The notes beneath the pieces are model-generated. The model made no database searches, had not been told where the DNA came from, and worked only from the letters and a program-made list of their open reading frames with translations. From NCBI GenBank assembly GCA_024236095.1, contig JACKLD010000012.1:372001-436000 (forward strand): a stretch of 64,000 nt of DNA, written 5' to 3'. The translations under genes and the position numbers were made by a program. Source of the stretch: Pseudomonadaceae bacterium (GTDB taxonomy: Bacteria; Pseudomonadota; Alphaproteobacteria; UBA2136; UBA6156). This document shows positions 14,857-24,765 of this stretch, piece by piece. Positions within the stretch are counted from its first letter, which is position 1, and each line of letters begins with the position of its first letter.

Positions 14857-16857
14857 TCAGGCGACATTCAGCTTCAGTGATGTTTGTGTGGCTTTATCTT
14901 CCGTAAAATGCTTGCGGCCACGGTGCTCGCCCTTTTTGCCCAGATTAAAGCTGGAGACTGGCCGGTAGTAGCCCATCACCCGTGTCCACACCTCGGTGGT
15001 TTGGCCGCAGTGGGGGCAACTATGATGCTCGCCTGATAAATATCCATGCTCTTGGCACACACTAAACACGGGGGTGATGGTAATGTACGGCAAGCGATAG
15101 TTTTGCAGCACGGTTTTGACCAGTTGTTTGCAGGTTTCCCCATCTGTTAGCTTTTCGCTCATGTACAGATGCAATACGGTTCCGCCGGTATATTTTCCTT
15201 GCAGATCGTCTTGCAAATCCAGGGCCTCAAAGGGGTCATCGGTATGGCCGACCGGGATTTGCGAGGAGTTGGTGTAATAAATATTCGCTTCGGTGCCTGC
15301 CTGCAAAATATCGGGAAAGCGTTTGATATCCTCCTTGGCGAAGCGGTAAGTTGTCCCTTCAGCCGGGGTTGCTTCTAGATTATACAGATGCCCAGTTTCT
15401 TCCTGGTAGGCTTTCAGGCGGGTGCGGATATGTTCCAACACTTCAGCGGCCATGCGACGGCCCTGCTCGCTGGTCACGTCGGTGGCACCTCTCGTAAAGT
15501 TCAGCAGCATTTCGTTGATACCGTTCACGCCGATGGTTGAGAAGTGGTTCATAAAACCCCGCAAATACCGCTTGGTATAGGGGTAAAGGCCACGGTCATA
15601 CTGCTGCTGGATAAAGCGCCGTTTGGCTTCCAAACTGTCGCGGGAAATATCCATCAGCCGTTCAGTTTCAGTAAGCAAGCCCTGCCAATTGCCTGTGAAA
15701 CGGTGGCCCAAACGCGCCATGTTGAGTGTTACTACCCCAATACTGCCAGTCATTTCAGCGCTGCCAAACAGGCCATTGCCACGCTTGAGCAGCTCGCGCA
15801 AATCCAACTGCAAGCGGCAGCACATGCTGCGCACGGCGCCGGGCTGGTAGGCATCTGGGTTGGCCACACGGTTGCCGTGCTCGTCGGTTTTATATTGGCT
15901 GCCCACAAAGTTTTGAAAGTAGCTACTGCCCACTTTGGCGGTATTTTCAAAAATGGCACCGGCAACCTTGCTATTCCAGTCAAAATCCTCGGTAATATTG
16001 ACAGTAGGAATCGGGAACGTGAACGGCTGCCCATGGCTATCGCCTTCCGTCATCACTTCGTAATAAGCCAAGTTAATCAATTCCATTTCTGGCGTAAAAT
16101 GGCTGTAGCGAAGGTCGGTCAATGCTTTGATGGTAAAGTCGCGCTGCTTGGCTTTTTCCAGCAAATCTTCCCGATGAGAGAGTTTTTCAAACAAGTGCCG
16201 GTCTTGATAGGTGGGCCATTGGCTGGCTAAATCTTCGGGCACCACAATATCCAACGTGATGTTGGTAAACGGGCTTTGCCCCCAGCGGGAAGGCACATTC
16301 AGGTTATACACAAACTGCCGGACGGCTTTCTTGACCTCGGCAAAACCAAGGTTATCAATAAACACATAAGGTGCCAGGTAGGTATCAAAGCTGCTAAACG
16401 CCTGTGCTCCCGCCCATTCCGATTGTAAAATACCTAAAAAGTTAGCCATTTGCCCCAATGCTTCACGGAAATGTTTAGGTGGGCGGCTACCAACCCGTCC
16501 ATGGCCGCAGTTGAAACCTTCATTCAACACTTGTCGGAGGCTCCAGCCTGCGCAGTAACCAGTTAGGCAATCGAGGTCGTGTATATGGATATCGGCGTTG
16601 CGATGCGCTTCACCAGCCTCGGTGCTGTACACTTCATCCAGCCAGTAGTTGGCAATCACCTTCCCTGCCAGGTTACTCACCAACCCGGCATTGCTGTAAC
16701 CTACATTGGCATTGGCTTTGACTCGCCAATCGCTTTGGCTCAGATACTCCTCCACCGTGCTTTGGCACACCACATGGCGTGGTGTCTTTTCATGTCTGTT
16801 CTCTGCTGGGATAGAGGGGGTAGGTTGAAAATCAGACAGCGCAATTACCTTCGCCAT
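14857..16857 (-). CDS. nrdD: Class III anaerobic ribonucleoside-triphosphate reductase NrdD
   Basis: 666 residues. RNR catalytic core with GYCAGWSLRQVL and NVPSRWGQSPFTNITLD near the substrate site. The C-terminal zinc site is formed by CQEHGYLSGEHHSCPHC, followed by the glycyl-radical loop TRVMGYYRPVSSFNLGKKGEH. It makes dNTPs without oxygen, using formate as reductant in E. coli. The N-terminal ATP-cone found in many NrdD proteins looks absent or very short. Pairs with nrdG; an FNR-type box lies 72 bp upstream of the start. It would allow DNA synthesis while the nar operon supports anaerobic respiration. Confidence 0.95.
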   Translation of the reverse strand: MAKVIALSDFQPTPSIPAENRHEKTPRHVVCQSTVEEYLSQSDWRVKANANVGYSNAGLVSNLAGKVIANYWLDEVYSTEAGEAHRNADIHIHDLDCLTGYCAGWSLRQVLNEGFNCGHGRVGSRPPKHFREALGQMANFLGILQSEWAGAQAFSSFDTYLAPYVFIDNLGFAEVKKAVRQFVYNLNVPSRWGQSPFTNITLDIVVPEDLASQWPTYQDRHLFEKLSHREDLLEKAKQRDFTIKALTDLRYSHFTPEMELINLAYYEVMTEGDSHGQPFTFPIPTVNITEDFDWNSKVAGAIFENTAKVGSSYFQNFVGSQYKTDEHGNRVANPDAYQPGAVRSMCCRLQLDLRELLKRGNGLFGSAEMTGSIGVVTLNMARLGHRFTGNWQGLLTETERLMDISRDSLEAKRRFIQQQYDRGLYPYTKRYLRGFMNHFSTIGVNGINEMLLNFTRGATDVTSEQGRRMAAEVLEHIRTRLKAYQEETGHLYNLEATPAEGTTYRFAKEDIKRFPDILQAGTEANIYYTNSSQIPVGHTDDPFEALDLQDDLQGKYTGGTVLHLYMSEKLTDGETCKQLVKTVLQNYRLPYITITPVFSVCQEHGYLSGEHHSCPHCGQTTEVWTRVMGYYRPVSSFNLGKKGEHRGRKHFTEDKATQTSLKLNVA

Positions 16858-16887
16858 GGCCAGGGCTCCTTTTCTATATGTTGTTTG

Positions 16888-16901
16888 TTAGGTATGCCTA
16901 A
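16888..16901. promoter_or_regulatory. Inverted repeat in the nrdD promoter
   Basis: TTAGG-TATG-CCTAA, 30 bp before nrdD, placed near the expected transcription start if the FNR box at 16929 is used. It could be an operator. It does not match the NrdR box consensus. Confidence 0.35.
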
Positions 16902-16928
16902 TAACACCATATATAGTTATTTCTGCGT

Positions 16929-16942
16929 TTGATGTATCTCAA
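16929..16942. promoter_or_regulatory. FNR-type box upstream of nrdDG
   Basis: Reads TTGAGATACATCAA on the nrdD strand, one mismatch from TTGAT-N4-ATCAA, centred 78.5 bp before the nrdD ATG. Unlike the other boxes in this element, it leaves room for an untranslated leader of about 37 bases. Confidence 0.65.
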
Positions 16943-16974
16943 GTATGACCATTCCATAGTTTGTTTGCGAGAAT

Positions 16975-17000
16975 AAAAAAGGCAGGGACTGTGCCCTGCC
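16975..17000 (-). terminator. Rho-independent terminator of the nar operon
   Basis: On the minus strand: GGCAGGG CACAGT CCCTGCC followed by TTTTTTATT, 24 bp after the stop of the chemoreceptor gene. It ends the narK1-to-MCP transcription unit. Confidence 0.9.
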
Positions 17001-17023
17001 AGTAACAAGCACTCTGGCCTAAA

Positions 17024-18028
17024 TTACTGCAGGTTTTTCAGCTCCCGCATAAACGTTGCCATATTAGAAGCATCATGAATGTGCCCCATGTGCTGGCTGA
17101 TAGAACCAAGCTGTTCAGTCAATCCAGCTTTATGCTGTTCTGGGTCAGAAAGTAATAGGGTTGAAATATCGTTGGTTGCCCCATTTAAGGCCGCAACCTG
17201 TTCCCGAATCGTGATGGTTGACTGTGCGGTTCGGCTAGAAAGCTGTTTGACCTCGCCGGTTACAACGGCAAAACCTTGTCCAGCTTCTCCTGCGCGGGCT
17301 GACTCAATAGCCGCATTCAGGGCAAGCAGGTTGGTTTGGCTTGCAATCGAACCGATAAGCTGAACAACCTCACCAATGGTTTTTCCAGCGCTGACGGCAG
17401 CCTGGATGCTTTTTTGAGCCACTTCGGCGTTATCGGAAATAGCTTGGGTTTCGCGTTTGGTTTCATTGGCGTGACTGACCATTTCAACGGCTGTCTTTTG
17501 GAGCATATCGATAGCGCTTGCCATTTCAGTACTGACGTCACGCAAAGTGTTTTCAAGTGTTATGGCCACAGCGGTAAAACTACTGATACGATTGGCCACA
17601 GCATCTGTTGCTTTGTTGATAATATGGGCGCTACGAGCTACATCGCCATGCAGTCCGTGGGGCAGAATGCGCCTGAAGTAGCGGCTCTGGCTAATGTAGG
17701 CCATGCTGGCCGAGGCTTCCCGGACAAACGCGTCAATATGGTCGGTGTGGTTGTTGACGGCCTGTACTAGCGCAAACAATTCAGGGTGCTCGGGTCTGCG
17801 TGTAACACGCTGTTCAAATTCGCCCTGCGAGATCAGACGACACTCATGAATAATTTGTCTCATATAGTGATCTTCCGAGTATCCAGCTAACCGTAGGAAA
17901 ACATCGTTTGCATACGTGATATGCCCTTTAAGATCGGTTTTCGTGACGATAATTTCATCCGCAGTAAAGGGACGGGCAATACCGGTCAAGGTTAGTTTTT
18001 CGTCGCGGCGGGGGGTACGTCGAGCCAT
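17024..18028 (-). CDS. Soluble methyl-accepting chemotaxis-type transducer with truncated PAS
   Basis: 334 residues, no membrane segment. Residues about 15-53 are the start of an Aer-like PAS ([32 protein letters not shown]), but the rest of the PAS, including the HPDMP segment used for FAD in Aer, is missing. Residues about 67-150 form a helical linker ([24 protein letters not shown]). The signalling domain ends with the hairpin tip [39 protein letters not shown], which contacts CheA/CheW. Start at 18028 ([12 protein letters not shown]), 2 bp after narI. Last gene of the nar operon, so it may steer the cell by nitrate or redox state. Confidence 0.88.
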   Translation of the reverse strand: MARRTPRRDEKLTLTGIARPFTADEIIVTKTDLKGHITYANDVFLRLAGYSEDHYMRQIIHECRLISQGEFEQRVTRRPEHPELFALVQAVNNHTDHIDAFVREASASMAYISQSRYFRRILPHGLHGDVARSAHIINKATDAVANRISSFTAVAITLENTLRDVSTEMASAIDMLQKTAVEMVSHANETKRETQAISDNAEVAQKSIQAAVSAGKTIGEVVQLIGSIASQTNLLALNAAIESARAGEAGQGFAVVTGEVKQLSSRTAQSTITIREQVAALNGATNDISTLLLSDPEQHKAGLTEQLGSISQHMGHIHDASNMATFMRELKNLQ

Positions 18029-18029
18029 T

Positions 18030-18749
18030 TTAACCTCTCTTACGAACCAATTGATAACGACGCAGCACATAGCCTAAGGGCAATGCGACCACATGGATAA
18101 GCCGTGTGAAAGGAGTGATGAGAATAAGGGTGAGCCCTAGCACAATATGAACCTTGAAAATTAGAGCTTCAGGCTGAACATACGCAGCCGCATTGGGTTG
18201 CAAGAATACGATGCTTTGTGCCCAGTTGGCCAAAGCTAGCATGCTGGAGCCATCGGGGTGTTGAGCTGACACAGGAATGGTTCCTAACCCCAGCAGAAGC
18301 TGTGCGAGCAGCATGACCAACAGTGCTATATCGGCAAAGCTGGAGGTACGCCGTACATGAGGGTGATTGGTGCGGCGGGTCAGCAGAATGATAAGACCAA
18401 TGAGGCATAGCGCCCCAAAAAAACCACCCACAACCATGGCAATCAGTTGTTTAAGCTGAGCCGAAAGACCAAACGCTGTATAAAGCCAATGGGGGGTAAG
18501 CAAGCCCACAAAGTGCCCGCCCAAAATGGCCAAAATACCAATATGGAAGAGATTAATACCGATAAGGAACGTTCGGTCGTATCCCAAAAACTGGCTAGAT
18601 TTACTGCGCACGGTAAAGGGTTCGCGGTCGAGCCGTAACAGGCAACCCACCACGCACACTACGGCGGCAATGTAGGGGTAAACCTGAAACAGCACCCAAT
18701 GCAGGGCATCGGGGGTGGGTAACGTGGTCAGGGTGTGGGGATCAACCAT
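18030..18749 (-). CDS. narI: Respiratory nitrate reductase gamma subunit NarI
   Basis: 239 residues with five membrane helices. Haem-ligand candidates sit in [24 protein letters not shown] and [23 protein letters not shown]. NarI is a dihaem cytochrome b that oxidises quinol and passes electrons to NarH. GAGGAG 8 bases before the ATG at 18749 supports this start over a TTG at 18764. It overlaps narJ by 8 bp. Confidence 0.95.
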   Translation of the reverse strand: MVDPHTLTTLPTPDALHWVLFQVYPYIAAVVCVVGCLLRLDREPFTVRSKSSQFLGYDRTFLIGINLFHIGILAILGGHFVGLLTPHWLYTAFGLSAQLKQLIAMVVGGFFGALCLIGLIILLTRRTNHPHVRRTSSFADIALLVMLLAQLLLGLGTIPVSAQHPDGSSMLALANWAQSIVFLQPNAAAYVQPEALIFKVHIVLGLTLILITPFTRLIHVVALPLGYVLRRYQLVRKRG

Positions 18750-19425
18750 GGTGTGGCTCCTCAATCGTCACATGGGTTGGTTTGGAAGGAAGCGGTTTAA
18801 GGGAGTTTGAGGCACAGCCAGGGTTGGGAAAAGCTTCTGGCTCGGCCCAGGTTGCCTCGGGGTCTGGTTCAATATCGGGGTTGATGGCTGCGGCGGCTGC
18901 CACACGGTTAGCTTCAGGGTGCGGTTCGCACAAGCTACAGAGTGCCTTCAATACGGGTGCATAAACATTCTGGCGTTGTTCCAAACGTTCCGCCAACAAC
19001 AGCAAGATATGCCCGACTTCGCCCAGAAGGCGGCGGGCTTCTTTTTCCGGCTGACCGGCCATAAACTCCAGAAATGCCGGAAGGTAGTCCGGCGTTTCGC
19101 CGTTCGTGAGAAAGAGGTCGCTAGCAGCATAAAGATCAGCCAGTTCGGCCAAAGCCTGTCCGCGGTCACGACTTTCGCCATACACATGTTCAAATAAGTG
19201 CAGCGATAGCCCTGGGTGGCGATCAAATAGCGCGACATAGCCTTCCTGCGCATCCAGCAGCGGGGTATGGGTTAAATGCTTGAACACAGGCTCAAGGCTC
19301 TGGTGATGCGGTGCGGAAAGAGCTTCCTCAGCCTGCAGCACTTGGCGTAATTCAGGCAAGGCTGTAAGCAAATCAGCCGTTGGATATGTGAGCAAAAGCC
19401 CAAGGGTTTGGAAAGTACGCATCAA
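18742..19425 (-). CDS. narJ: Nitrate reductase assembly chaperone NarJ
   Basis: 227 residues. TorD-like helical fold: FQTLGLLLTYPTADLLTALPELRQVL at the N-terminus, LFEHVYGESRDRGQALAELADLYAASDLFL and DYLPAFLEFMAGQP in the centre. NarJ binds apo-NarG and holds it until molybdenum cofactor and FeS are inserted; it is not in the final enzyme. The tail (about residues 180-227) is acidic and proline-rich, longer than in E. coli. ATGA overlap with narH. Confidence 0.93.
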   Translation of the reverse strand: MMRTFQTLGLLLTYPTADLLTALPELRQVLQAEEALSAPHHQSLEPVFKHLTHTPLLDAQEGYVALFDRHPGLSLHLFEHVYGESRDRGQALAELADLYAASDLFLTNGETPDYLPAFLEFMAGQPEKEARRLLGEVGHILLLLAERLEQRQNVYAPVLKALCSLCEPHPEANRVAAAAAINPDIEPDPEATWAEPEAFPNPGCASNSLKPLPSKPTHVTIEEPHHG

Positions 19426-21026
19426 GATTTATCTCCTAAGATTTCCACCCGCGTGCGCCGACCAGCAAACAGGTCGCTTAATACCTTGTCGCGCCGCGGT
19501 GCTTCGTAGGCATCGGGCTTGGCGGAGTCACTTCCGACCGCACACCCATTCCCAAAGCTAAACCCACAGGCGCCCTTCTCATCATACGCCGCCAGCACTT
19601 CCTCGCGGTGGCTGGTGGGGATGACGAAACGGTCTTCGTAATTAGCAATGGCCAGCAGCTGGTACATTTGCTCAACCTGAGCGGGGCTAAGCCCAACACT
19701 TTCCAAAATATGAGCAGCATCTTCGCCATCCACCGTTTGCTTGCGCTTATAAAACCGCATAGCCAGCATCCGCTTAAGAGCAAGCTCAACAGGTGCTTCA
19801 TCGCCCGCCGTCAGTAAGTTGGCCAAGTAACGCATGGGGATGCGCAAGGCTTTTACATCGGGCAGCAAACCGTCGGTAGGAATGAGCCCATTGGTGGCCG
19901 CCGCCTGAATGGGTGAGAGCGGCGGCACATACCACACCATCGGCAGGGTGCGGTATTCCGGGTGCAACGGCAGGGCCAACTGCCATTCCACCGCCAGTTT
20001 ATATATGGGCGAATGCTGGGCGGATTCCACCCAGCTGTCAGGGATGCCATCGCGCTTGGCGGCGGCAATCACCTCCGGGTCATTGGGGTCAAGGAAGACA
20101 TCCAGTTGGGCTTTGTAAAGGTCTTGTTCGTTTTCGGTAGCCGCCGCTTCGGCAATGCGGTCGGCATCGTACAGCAGCACGCCCAAGTAACGGATGCGCC
20201 CTACACAGGTTTCCGAACACACGGTGGGTTGCCCTGCTTCAATCCGCGGATAGCATAGGGTGCATTTCTCAGCTTTGCCGGTGTGCCAGTTGTAATACAT
20301 TTTTTTATAGGGGCAGCCCGAGACGCACATGCGCCAGCCTCGGCATTTGTCTTGGTCGACCAGCACAATACCATCTTCTTCCCGCTTATATACCGACCCC
20401 GAGGGGCAAACCGCGACACAGGTGGGGTTTAGGCAATGTTCGCACAGGCGGGGCAGGTACATCATGAAAGTCTGCTCAAACTGGCCGAGAATTTCCTTTT
20501 CCGCCACATCGCGCAGGTTGGTATCGTTTTTACGGCTTTCATACGGAGTTGCCAGAATTTCCTCCCAGTTCGGGCCGCGCTCGATTTTTTCCATCCGCTT
20601 GCCGCTGATCAGCGAACGCGGGCGGGCCGTAGGAGCAGCCTCACTTGGCCCAGCACTTTGCAGATGATTGTAATCAAATGTGAATGGCTCATAGTAATCC
20701 GCTACTTGTGGCAAATGGGGATTACCGAATATTTTGGCCAGCACGCCCAACTTGCCACCTAGTTTGGGCACCAGTTTACCCTCTTTGGTGCGCACCCACC
20801 CTCCGCGCCATTTCTCCTGATTTTCCCAGTCATTGGGGTAGCCTAAGCCCGGCTTGGTTTCCACATTGTTGAACCACGCGTATTCCACACCAGGACGGCT
20901 GGTCCAGGTGTTCTTGCAGGTCACAGAGCACGTATGGCAACCGATGCATTTATCAAGGTTCAGCACCATGGAAACCTGGGCGCGAACCTTACCAATCGGG
21001 CGACGAGGTGTTGAAGATATGCTCAT
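19422..21026 (-). CDS. narH: Respiratory nitrate reductase beta subunit NarH
   Basis: 534 residues. Four FeS-binding Cys groups: CIGCHTCSVTC (27-37), CEHCLNPTCVAVCPSG, CRGWRMCVSGCP (Trp replaces one Cys, as in the [3Fe-4S] site of NarH) and CTLCYPRIEAGQPTVCSETC. It carries electrons from NarI to NarG at the inner face of the membrane. Start at 21026 (MSISSTPRRPIGKVRAQVSMVLNLDKC), 1 bp after the narG stop; a frame upstream to 21122 overlaps narG and is not used. Confidence 0.96.
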   Translation of the reverse strand: MSISSTPRRPIGKVRAQVSMVLNLDKCIGCHTCSVTCKNTWTSRPGVEYAWFNNVETKPGLGYPNDWENQEKWRGGWVRTKEGKLVPKLGGKLGVLAKIFGNPHLPQVADYYEPFTFDYNHLQSAGPSEAAPTARPRSLISGKRMEKIERGPNWEEILATPYESRKNDTNLRDVAEKEILGQFEQTFMMYLPRLCEHCLNPTCVAVCPSGSVYKREEDGIVLVDQDKCRGWRMCVSGCPYKKMYYNWHTGKAEKCTLCYPRIEAGQPTVCSETCVGRIRYLGVLLYDADRIAEAAATENEQDLYKAQLDVFLDPNDPEVIAAAKRDGIPDSWVESAQHSPIYKLAVEWQLALPLHPEYRTLPMVWYVPPLSPIQAAATNGLIPTDGLLPDVKALRIPMRYLANLLTAGDEAPVELALKRMLAMRFYKRKQTVDGEDAAHILESVGLSPAQVEQMYQLLAIANYEDRFVIPTSHREEVLAAYDEKGACGFSFGNGCAVGSDSAKPDAYEAPRRDKVLSDLFAGRRTRVEILGDKS

Positions 21027-21027
21027 A

Positions 21028-24000
21028 TTAGGCCACTTTCTTACTGCTGGAGTGAGATGTTTCGGAGGCAGGGCCTTCCAGCCATTCCACCTGTTCAAGG
21101 CGCCGCACCACGACAAACTCATCGCGGTTACAGCCTACGGTGCCGTAATAGTTGAATCCGTAGGAAAGCTGTGCATAGCCGCCAATCATGTGCGTCGGTT
21201 TCAGCACTGTGCGTGTGACGGAGTTGTGAATCCCACCGCGTTGCCCTGTACTTGGGCTGCCAGGTGTGTTGATGATTTTCTCCTGCGCGTGGTACATCAT
21301 CGTCATACCTTCCGGCACCCGCTGGCTAACAATGGCGCGGGCAACCAGTGAACCATTGACGTTCACAAACTCCACCCAATCGTTGTCGGCGATATTGGCC
21401 TTGGCGGCATCAATCTCGGAAAGCCAGACAATCGGCCCGCCGCGTGAGAGTGTAAGCATCAGCAGGTTGTCGGAATACGTGCTGTGTATTCCCCACTTCT
21501 GGTGCGGCGTGATGAAGTTCAGAACCAGCGTTTTTTCGTCTTTATAACGCTCTAACAAGGGCTGGACGGTTTGTAGATCAACGGGAGGTTTGTAGCATAC
21601 TAATCCTTCACCAAAATCCCTCATCCAGCTGTGGTCTTGATACAGTTGTTGACGGCCTGTGAGTGTGCGCCACGGAATGAACTCATGTACATTGGTGTAA
21701 CCTGCGTTATAGGTCACGTTTTCGTCTTCAATCCCGCTCCAGATGGGTGACGAGATGATTTTTCGGGGTTGGGCCTGTAAATCGCGGAAGCGATGCTTCT
21801 CGTGGTGACGACCTTCGGCCAAGTGGGTGTGGTGGCGGCCCGTGGCTTTTTCAAGCGAAGCCCATGATTTGACGGCCACTTCACCATTGGTTTCGGGCGC
21901 CAGCTGCAGAATGGCCTCGCAGAACTCAATGTCGGTCTTCATGCTGGGTTGACCGTTGGCTGCGGTGCCGTTCAAGGCCCGAAGTTGGTTCATTTCCAGC
22001 TCGGTGTTCCAGCTCATCCCTTTGCCGCCGTTGCCGACTTTTTCAAGTAAAGGGCCAATGCTGGTAAAGCGTTCATACAGCTTGGTGTAATCTCGCGTTA
22101 CCACTGTCACGTTCGGCATATTTTTGCCGGGGACAGGCTTTTCGGAACCCGTCAGCCAATCTTTCACATCGTAAGGTTGAGCCAGCTCGCCAGGGGTATC
22201 GTGCAGAATGGGGCTGATAACCATATCCTTTTCTTCCCCCAAATGCCCGGGGCAGAGTTTGGAAACATTTTCGGCAAAACCCTTGAAGATGTTGTAATCC
22301 GTTCGGCTTTCCCACACGGGGTCTACCGCCGCGCTCAGTGGGTGGATAAACGGGTGCATATCCGAGGTGTTGAGGTCATGTTTTTCATACCAGCTGGCGG
22401 TAGGCAGCACGATATCGGCATACAGGCAAGTGGTGGACATCCGGAAGTCCAGCGCGACCAGCAAGTCAAGTTTCCCTTCCGGTGCCTCGTCGTGCCACTC
22501 GACCACTTTATTATGGTGTTTACCTTCAACGCCCATATCTTCACCCAATACGCCGTGTTGCGTGCCGAGAAGGTGTTTGAGGAAATACTCGTGCCCTTTG
22601 CCGCTGGATCCGAGCAGATTGGAACGCCACACAAACAGGTTGCGTGGCCAGTTGGCTTCGGCATCAGGGTCCAGGCAGGAAAGTTGGGTATCACCCTTCA
22701 CAAGTTGTTCAGCCAACCAAGCAGGTGCCTCTTTGCCTTGAGGAAGCAGCTTACCCAGCTGCAGTGGGTTGGTGGCCAGTTGCGGGGCTGAAGGTAGCCA
22801 GCCCATACTTTCGGCACGGGCGTTGCAGTCAATAAAACTCCCTTGCCAGTTTTTGGTGTTGGCCAGCGGTGAGAGCAGGTCTTTCACGTCCAGTTTTTCG
22901 TAACGCCATTGGTCGGTATGGGCATACCAGAAACTGGTGCTGTTCATCTGGCGGCTGGGGCGGTACCAATCTCCGCCAAAGGCCAGCGGGGCCCAACCAC
23001 TTTGGGGGCGGAGTTTTTCCTGCCCCACATAGTGGGCCCAACCGCCACCAGGTTGGCCAATGCATCCGCAAAATACCAACATGTTGATGATGGCACGGTA
23101 GTTCATATCCATGTGATACCAATGGTTCATCGCCGCGCCGATGATGATGGTACTGCGGCCCTTGGTTTTGGCGGCGTTATCGGCAAAGGCGCGGGCCACT
23201 TGCAGCACGAGTTCGGGCTTCACACCCGTAATGGCTTGCTGCCAACCGGGCGTATAAGGCTGGTTATCAGTATAGGTTTTACCAACGGTTTTGTCCTTCA
23301 GGCCACGGTCCACGCCGTAGTGGGCCAGCATCAGATCGTGCACAGTGGCCACCAATACGTGACCTTTTTTGGCTTTGAGCTTTTTCACCGGAACCTTGCG
23401 CAGCAACACATCCGAGTGTTCGGTATGGGTAAAATGGTCGTGAGGCTGGTTGCCAAAATAAGGGAAGGCCACATCCGTCACGTCATCCTCAACACCCAGC
23501 AGGCTTAAACGCAGCTCTGGTGTTTCCCCTTTTTGTGGCTTAAGGTGCCATTTGCCTTGTTCACCCCAACGGAAGCCTACACTCCCACTGGGCACAACCA
23601 ACTCACTTTTTTTACCTTCGGTAAAGGCCAACGTCTTCCAATCTGGGTTGTTTGTCTCACCAGCATCGGACGGTAAATCGGCGGCCCGTAAAAAGCGTCC
23701 CGGCACGAGTTTGCCATTCTGTTCATCCAGCTGCACCAGCATGGGCATATCGGAATAAGCCTTGGCATAACTTTGGAAATAGGGGTTTGGGTTTTCTACG
23801 TAATATTCTTTCAAAATCACATGTCCCATCGCCATGGCCAATGCGGCATCGGTGCCTTGCTTAGGGGCCATCCATACATCGGCCAACTTGCTAGCTTCCG
23901 AGAAGTCAGGGCACACCGCAATCGTGGTGGCGCCCTTGTAGCGGGCTTCGGTGAGGAAGTGAGCATCCGGCGTACGAGTTTGTGGCACGTTGCTGCCCCA

Positions 24001-24756
24001 CATCATGAGCAGGCCCGCGTTGTACCAATCGGCACTTTCGGGCACATCGGTTTGCTCGCCCCATGTTTGCGGACTGCTGGGGGGTAGATCGCAATACCAA
24101 TCGTAAAAGCTCATACACACTCCACCCAACAGCGAAAGATAACGAGCGCCAGCCCCGTAGCTGACCATGCTCATGGCTGGAATGGGGGAGAAGCCGATCA
24201 CGCGGTCAGGACCCCATTTTTTGGCGGTATAAATGTTTGCCGAGGCTATAAGTTCGTTGATTTCATTCCAGCCTACCCGAATAAAACCACCATGGCCGCG
24301 GGCTTTTTGGTAGGCCTTACGTTCGGCTGGCTGGGCTTGGAGGGTTGCCCATGCATCCACAGGGTCGGTGTGCAGGGCCTTGGTGGCTTGCCAGCGCTCC
24401 CACAACGCACGGCGCACCAGTGGGTATTTCAGGCGGTTGGCGCTGTAAATATACCAACTGTAACTGGCACCACGCGCGCAGCCACGGGGTTCGTGGTTGG
24501 GCATATCGGGGCGAGTGCGTGGGTAATCTGTCTGTTGGGTTTCCCAGGTGACCAAACCATTCTTGACGTAAATCTTCCAACTGCAACTGCCAGTACAGTT
24601 CACCCCATGGGTGCTGCGGACAATTTTATCGTGTTGCCAACGCTGGCGGTATGCCTGTTCCCACGAGCGGCTCTCGTCGGTGAGTTGACCGTGCCCGTCG
24701 GCATAAGGCTCTGGCTTTTTGCTGAATTGGCTTAGTTTTTCGAAAAGATAGCTCAT
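21028..24756 (-). CDS. narG: Respiratory nitrate reductase alpha subunit NarG
   Basis: 1242 residues, usual for NarG. The N-terminal FS0 ligands are His50, Cys54, Cys58 and Cys93 (HGVNCTGSC ... RGC), the His-Cys3 pattern of membrane-bound NarG. GVCMSFYDWYCDLPPSSPQTWGEQ carries the Asp ligand region of the Mo-bis-MGD site. There is no twin-arginine signal with AxA cleavage, so it faces the cytoplasm. It reduces nitrate to nitrite with NarH and NarI. It needs molybdenum cofactor, whose late-step genes lie in the same element (28.8-31.8 kb). Confidence 0.97.
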   Translation of the reverse strand: MSYLFEKLSQFSKKPEPYADGHGQLTDESRSWEQAYRQRWQHDKIVRSTHGVNCTGSCSWKIYVKNGLVTWETQQTDYPRTRPDMPNHEPRGCARGASYSWYIYSANRLKYPLVRRALWERWQATKALHTDPVDAWATLQAQPAERKAYQKARGHGGFIRVGWNEINELIASANIYTAKKWGPDRVIGFSPIPAMSMVSYGAGARYLSLLGGVCMSFYDWYCDLPPSSPQTWGEQTDVPESADWYNAGLLMMWGSNVPQTRTPDAHFLTEARYKGATTIAVCPDFSEASKLADVWMAPKQGTDAALAMAMGHVILKEYYVENPNPYFQSYAKAYSDMPMLVQLDEQNGKLVPGRFLRAADLPSDAGETNNPDWKTLAFTEGKKSELVVPSGSVGFRWGEQGKWHLKPQKGETPELRLSLLGVEDDVTDVAFPYFGNQPHDHFTHTEHSDVLLRKVPVKKLKAKKGHVLVATVHDLMLAHYGVDRGLKDKTVGKTYTDNQPYTPGWQQAITGVKPELVLQVARAFADNAAKTKGRSTIIIGAAMNHWYHMDMNYRAIINMLVFCGCIGQPGGGWAHYVGQEKLRPQSGWAPLAFGGDWYRPSRQMNSTSFWYAHTDQWRYEKLDVKDLLSPLANTKNWQGSFIDCNARAESMGWLPSAPQLATNPLQLGKLLPQGKEAPAWLAEQLVKGDTQLSCLDPDAEANWPRNLFVWRSNLLGSSGKGHEYFLKHLLGTQHGVLGEDMGVEGKHHNKVVEWHDEAPEGKLDLLVALDFRMSTTCLYADIVLPTASWYEKHDLNTSDMHPFIHPLSAAVDPVWESRTDYNIFKGFAENVSKLCPGHLGEEKDMVISPILHDTPGELAQPYDVKDWLTGSEKPVPGKNMPNVTVVTRDYTKLYERFTSIGPLLEKVGNGGKGMSWNTELEMNQLRALNGTAANGQPSMKTDIEFCEAILQLAPETNGEVAVKSWASLEKATGRHHTHLAEGRHHEKHRFRDLQAQPRKIISSPIWSGIEDENVTYNAGYTNVHEFIPWRTLTGRQQLYQDHSWMRDFGEGLVCYKPPVDLQTVQPLLERYKDEKTLVLNFITPHQKWGIHSTYSDNLLMLTLSRGGPIVWLSEIDAAKANIADNDWVEFVNVNGSLVARAIVSQRVPEGMTMMYHAQEKIINTPGSPSTGQRGGIHNSVTRTVLKPTHMIGGYAQLSYGFNYYGTVGCNRDEFVVVRRLEQVEWLEGPASETSHSSSKKVA

Positions 24757-24765
24757 GATATTCTC

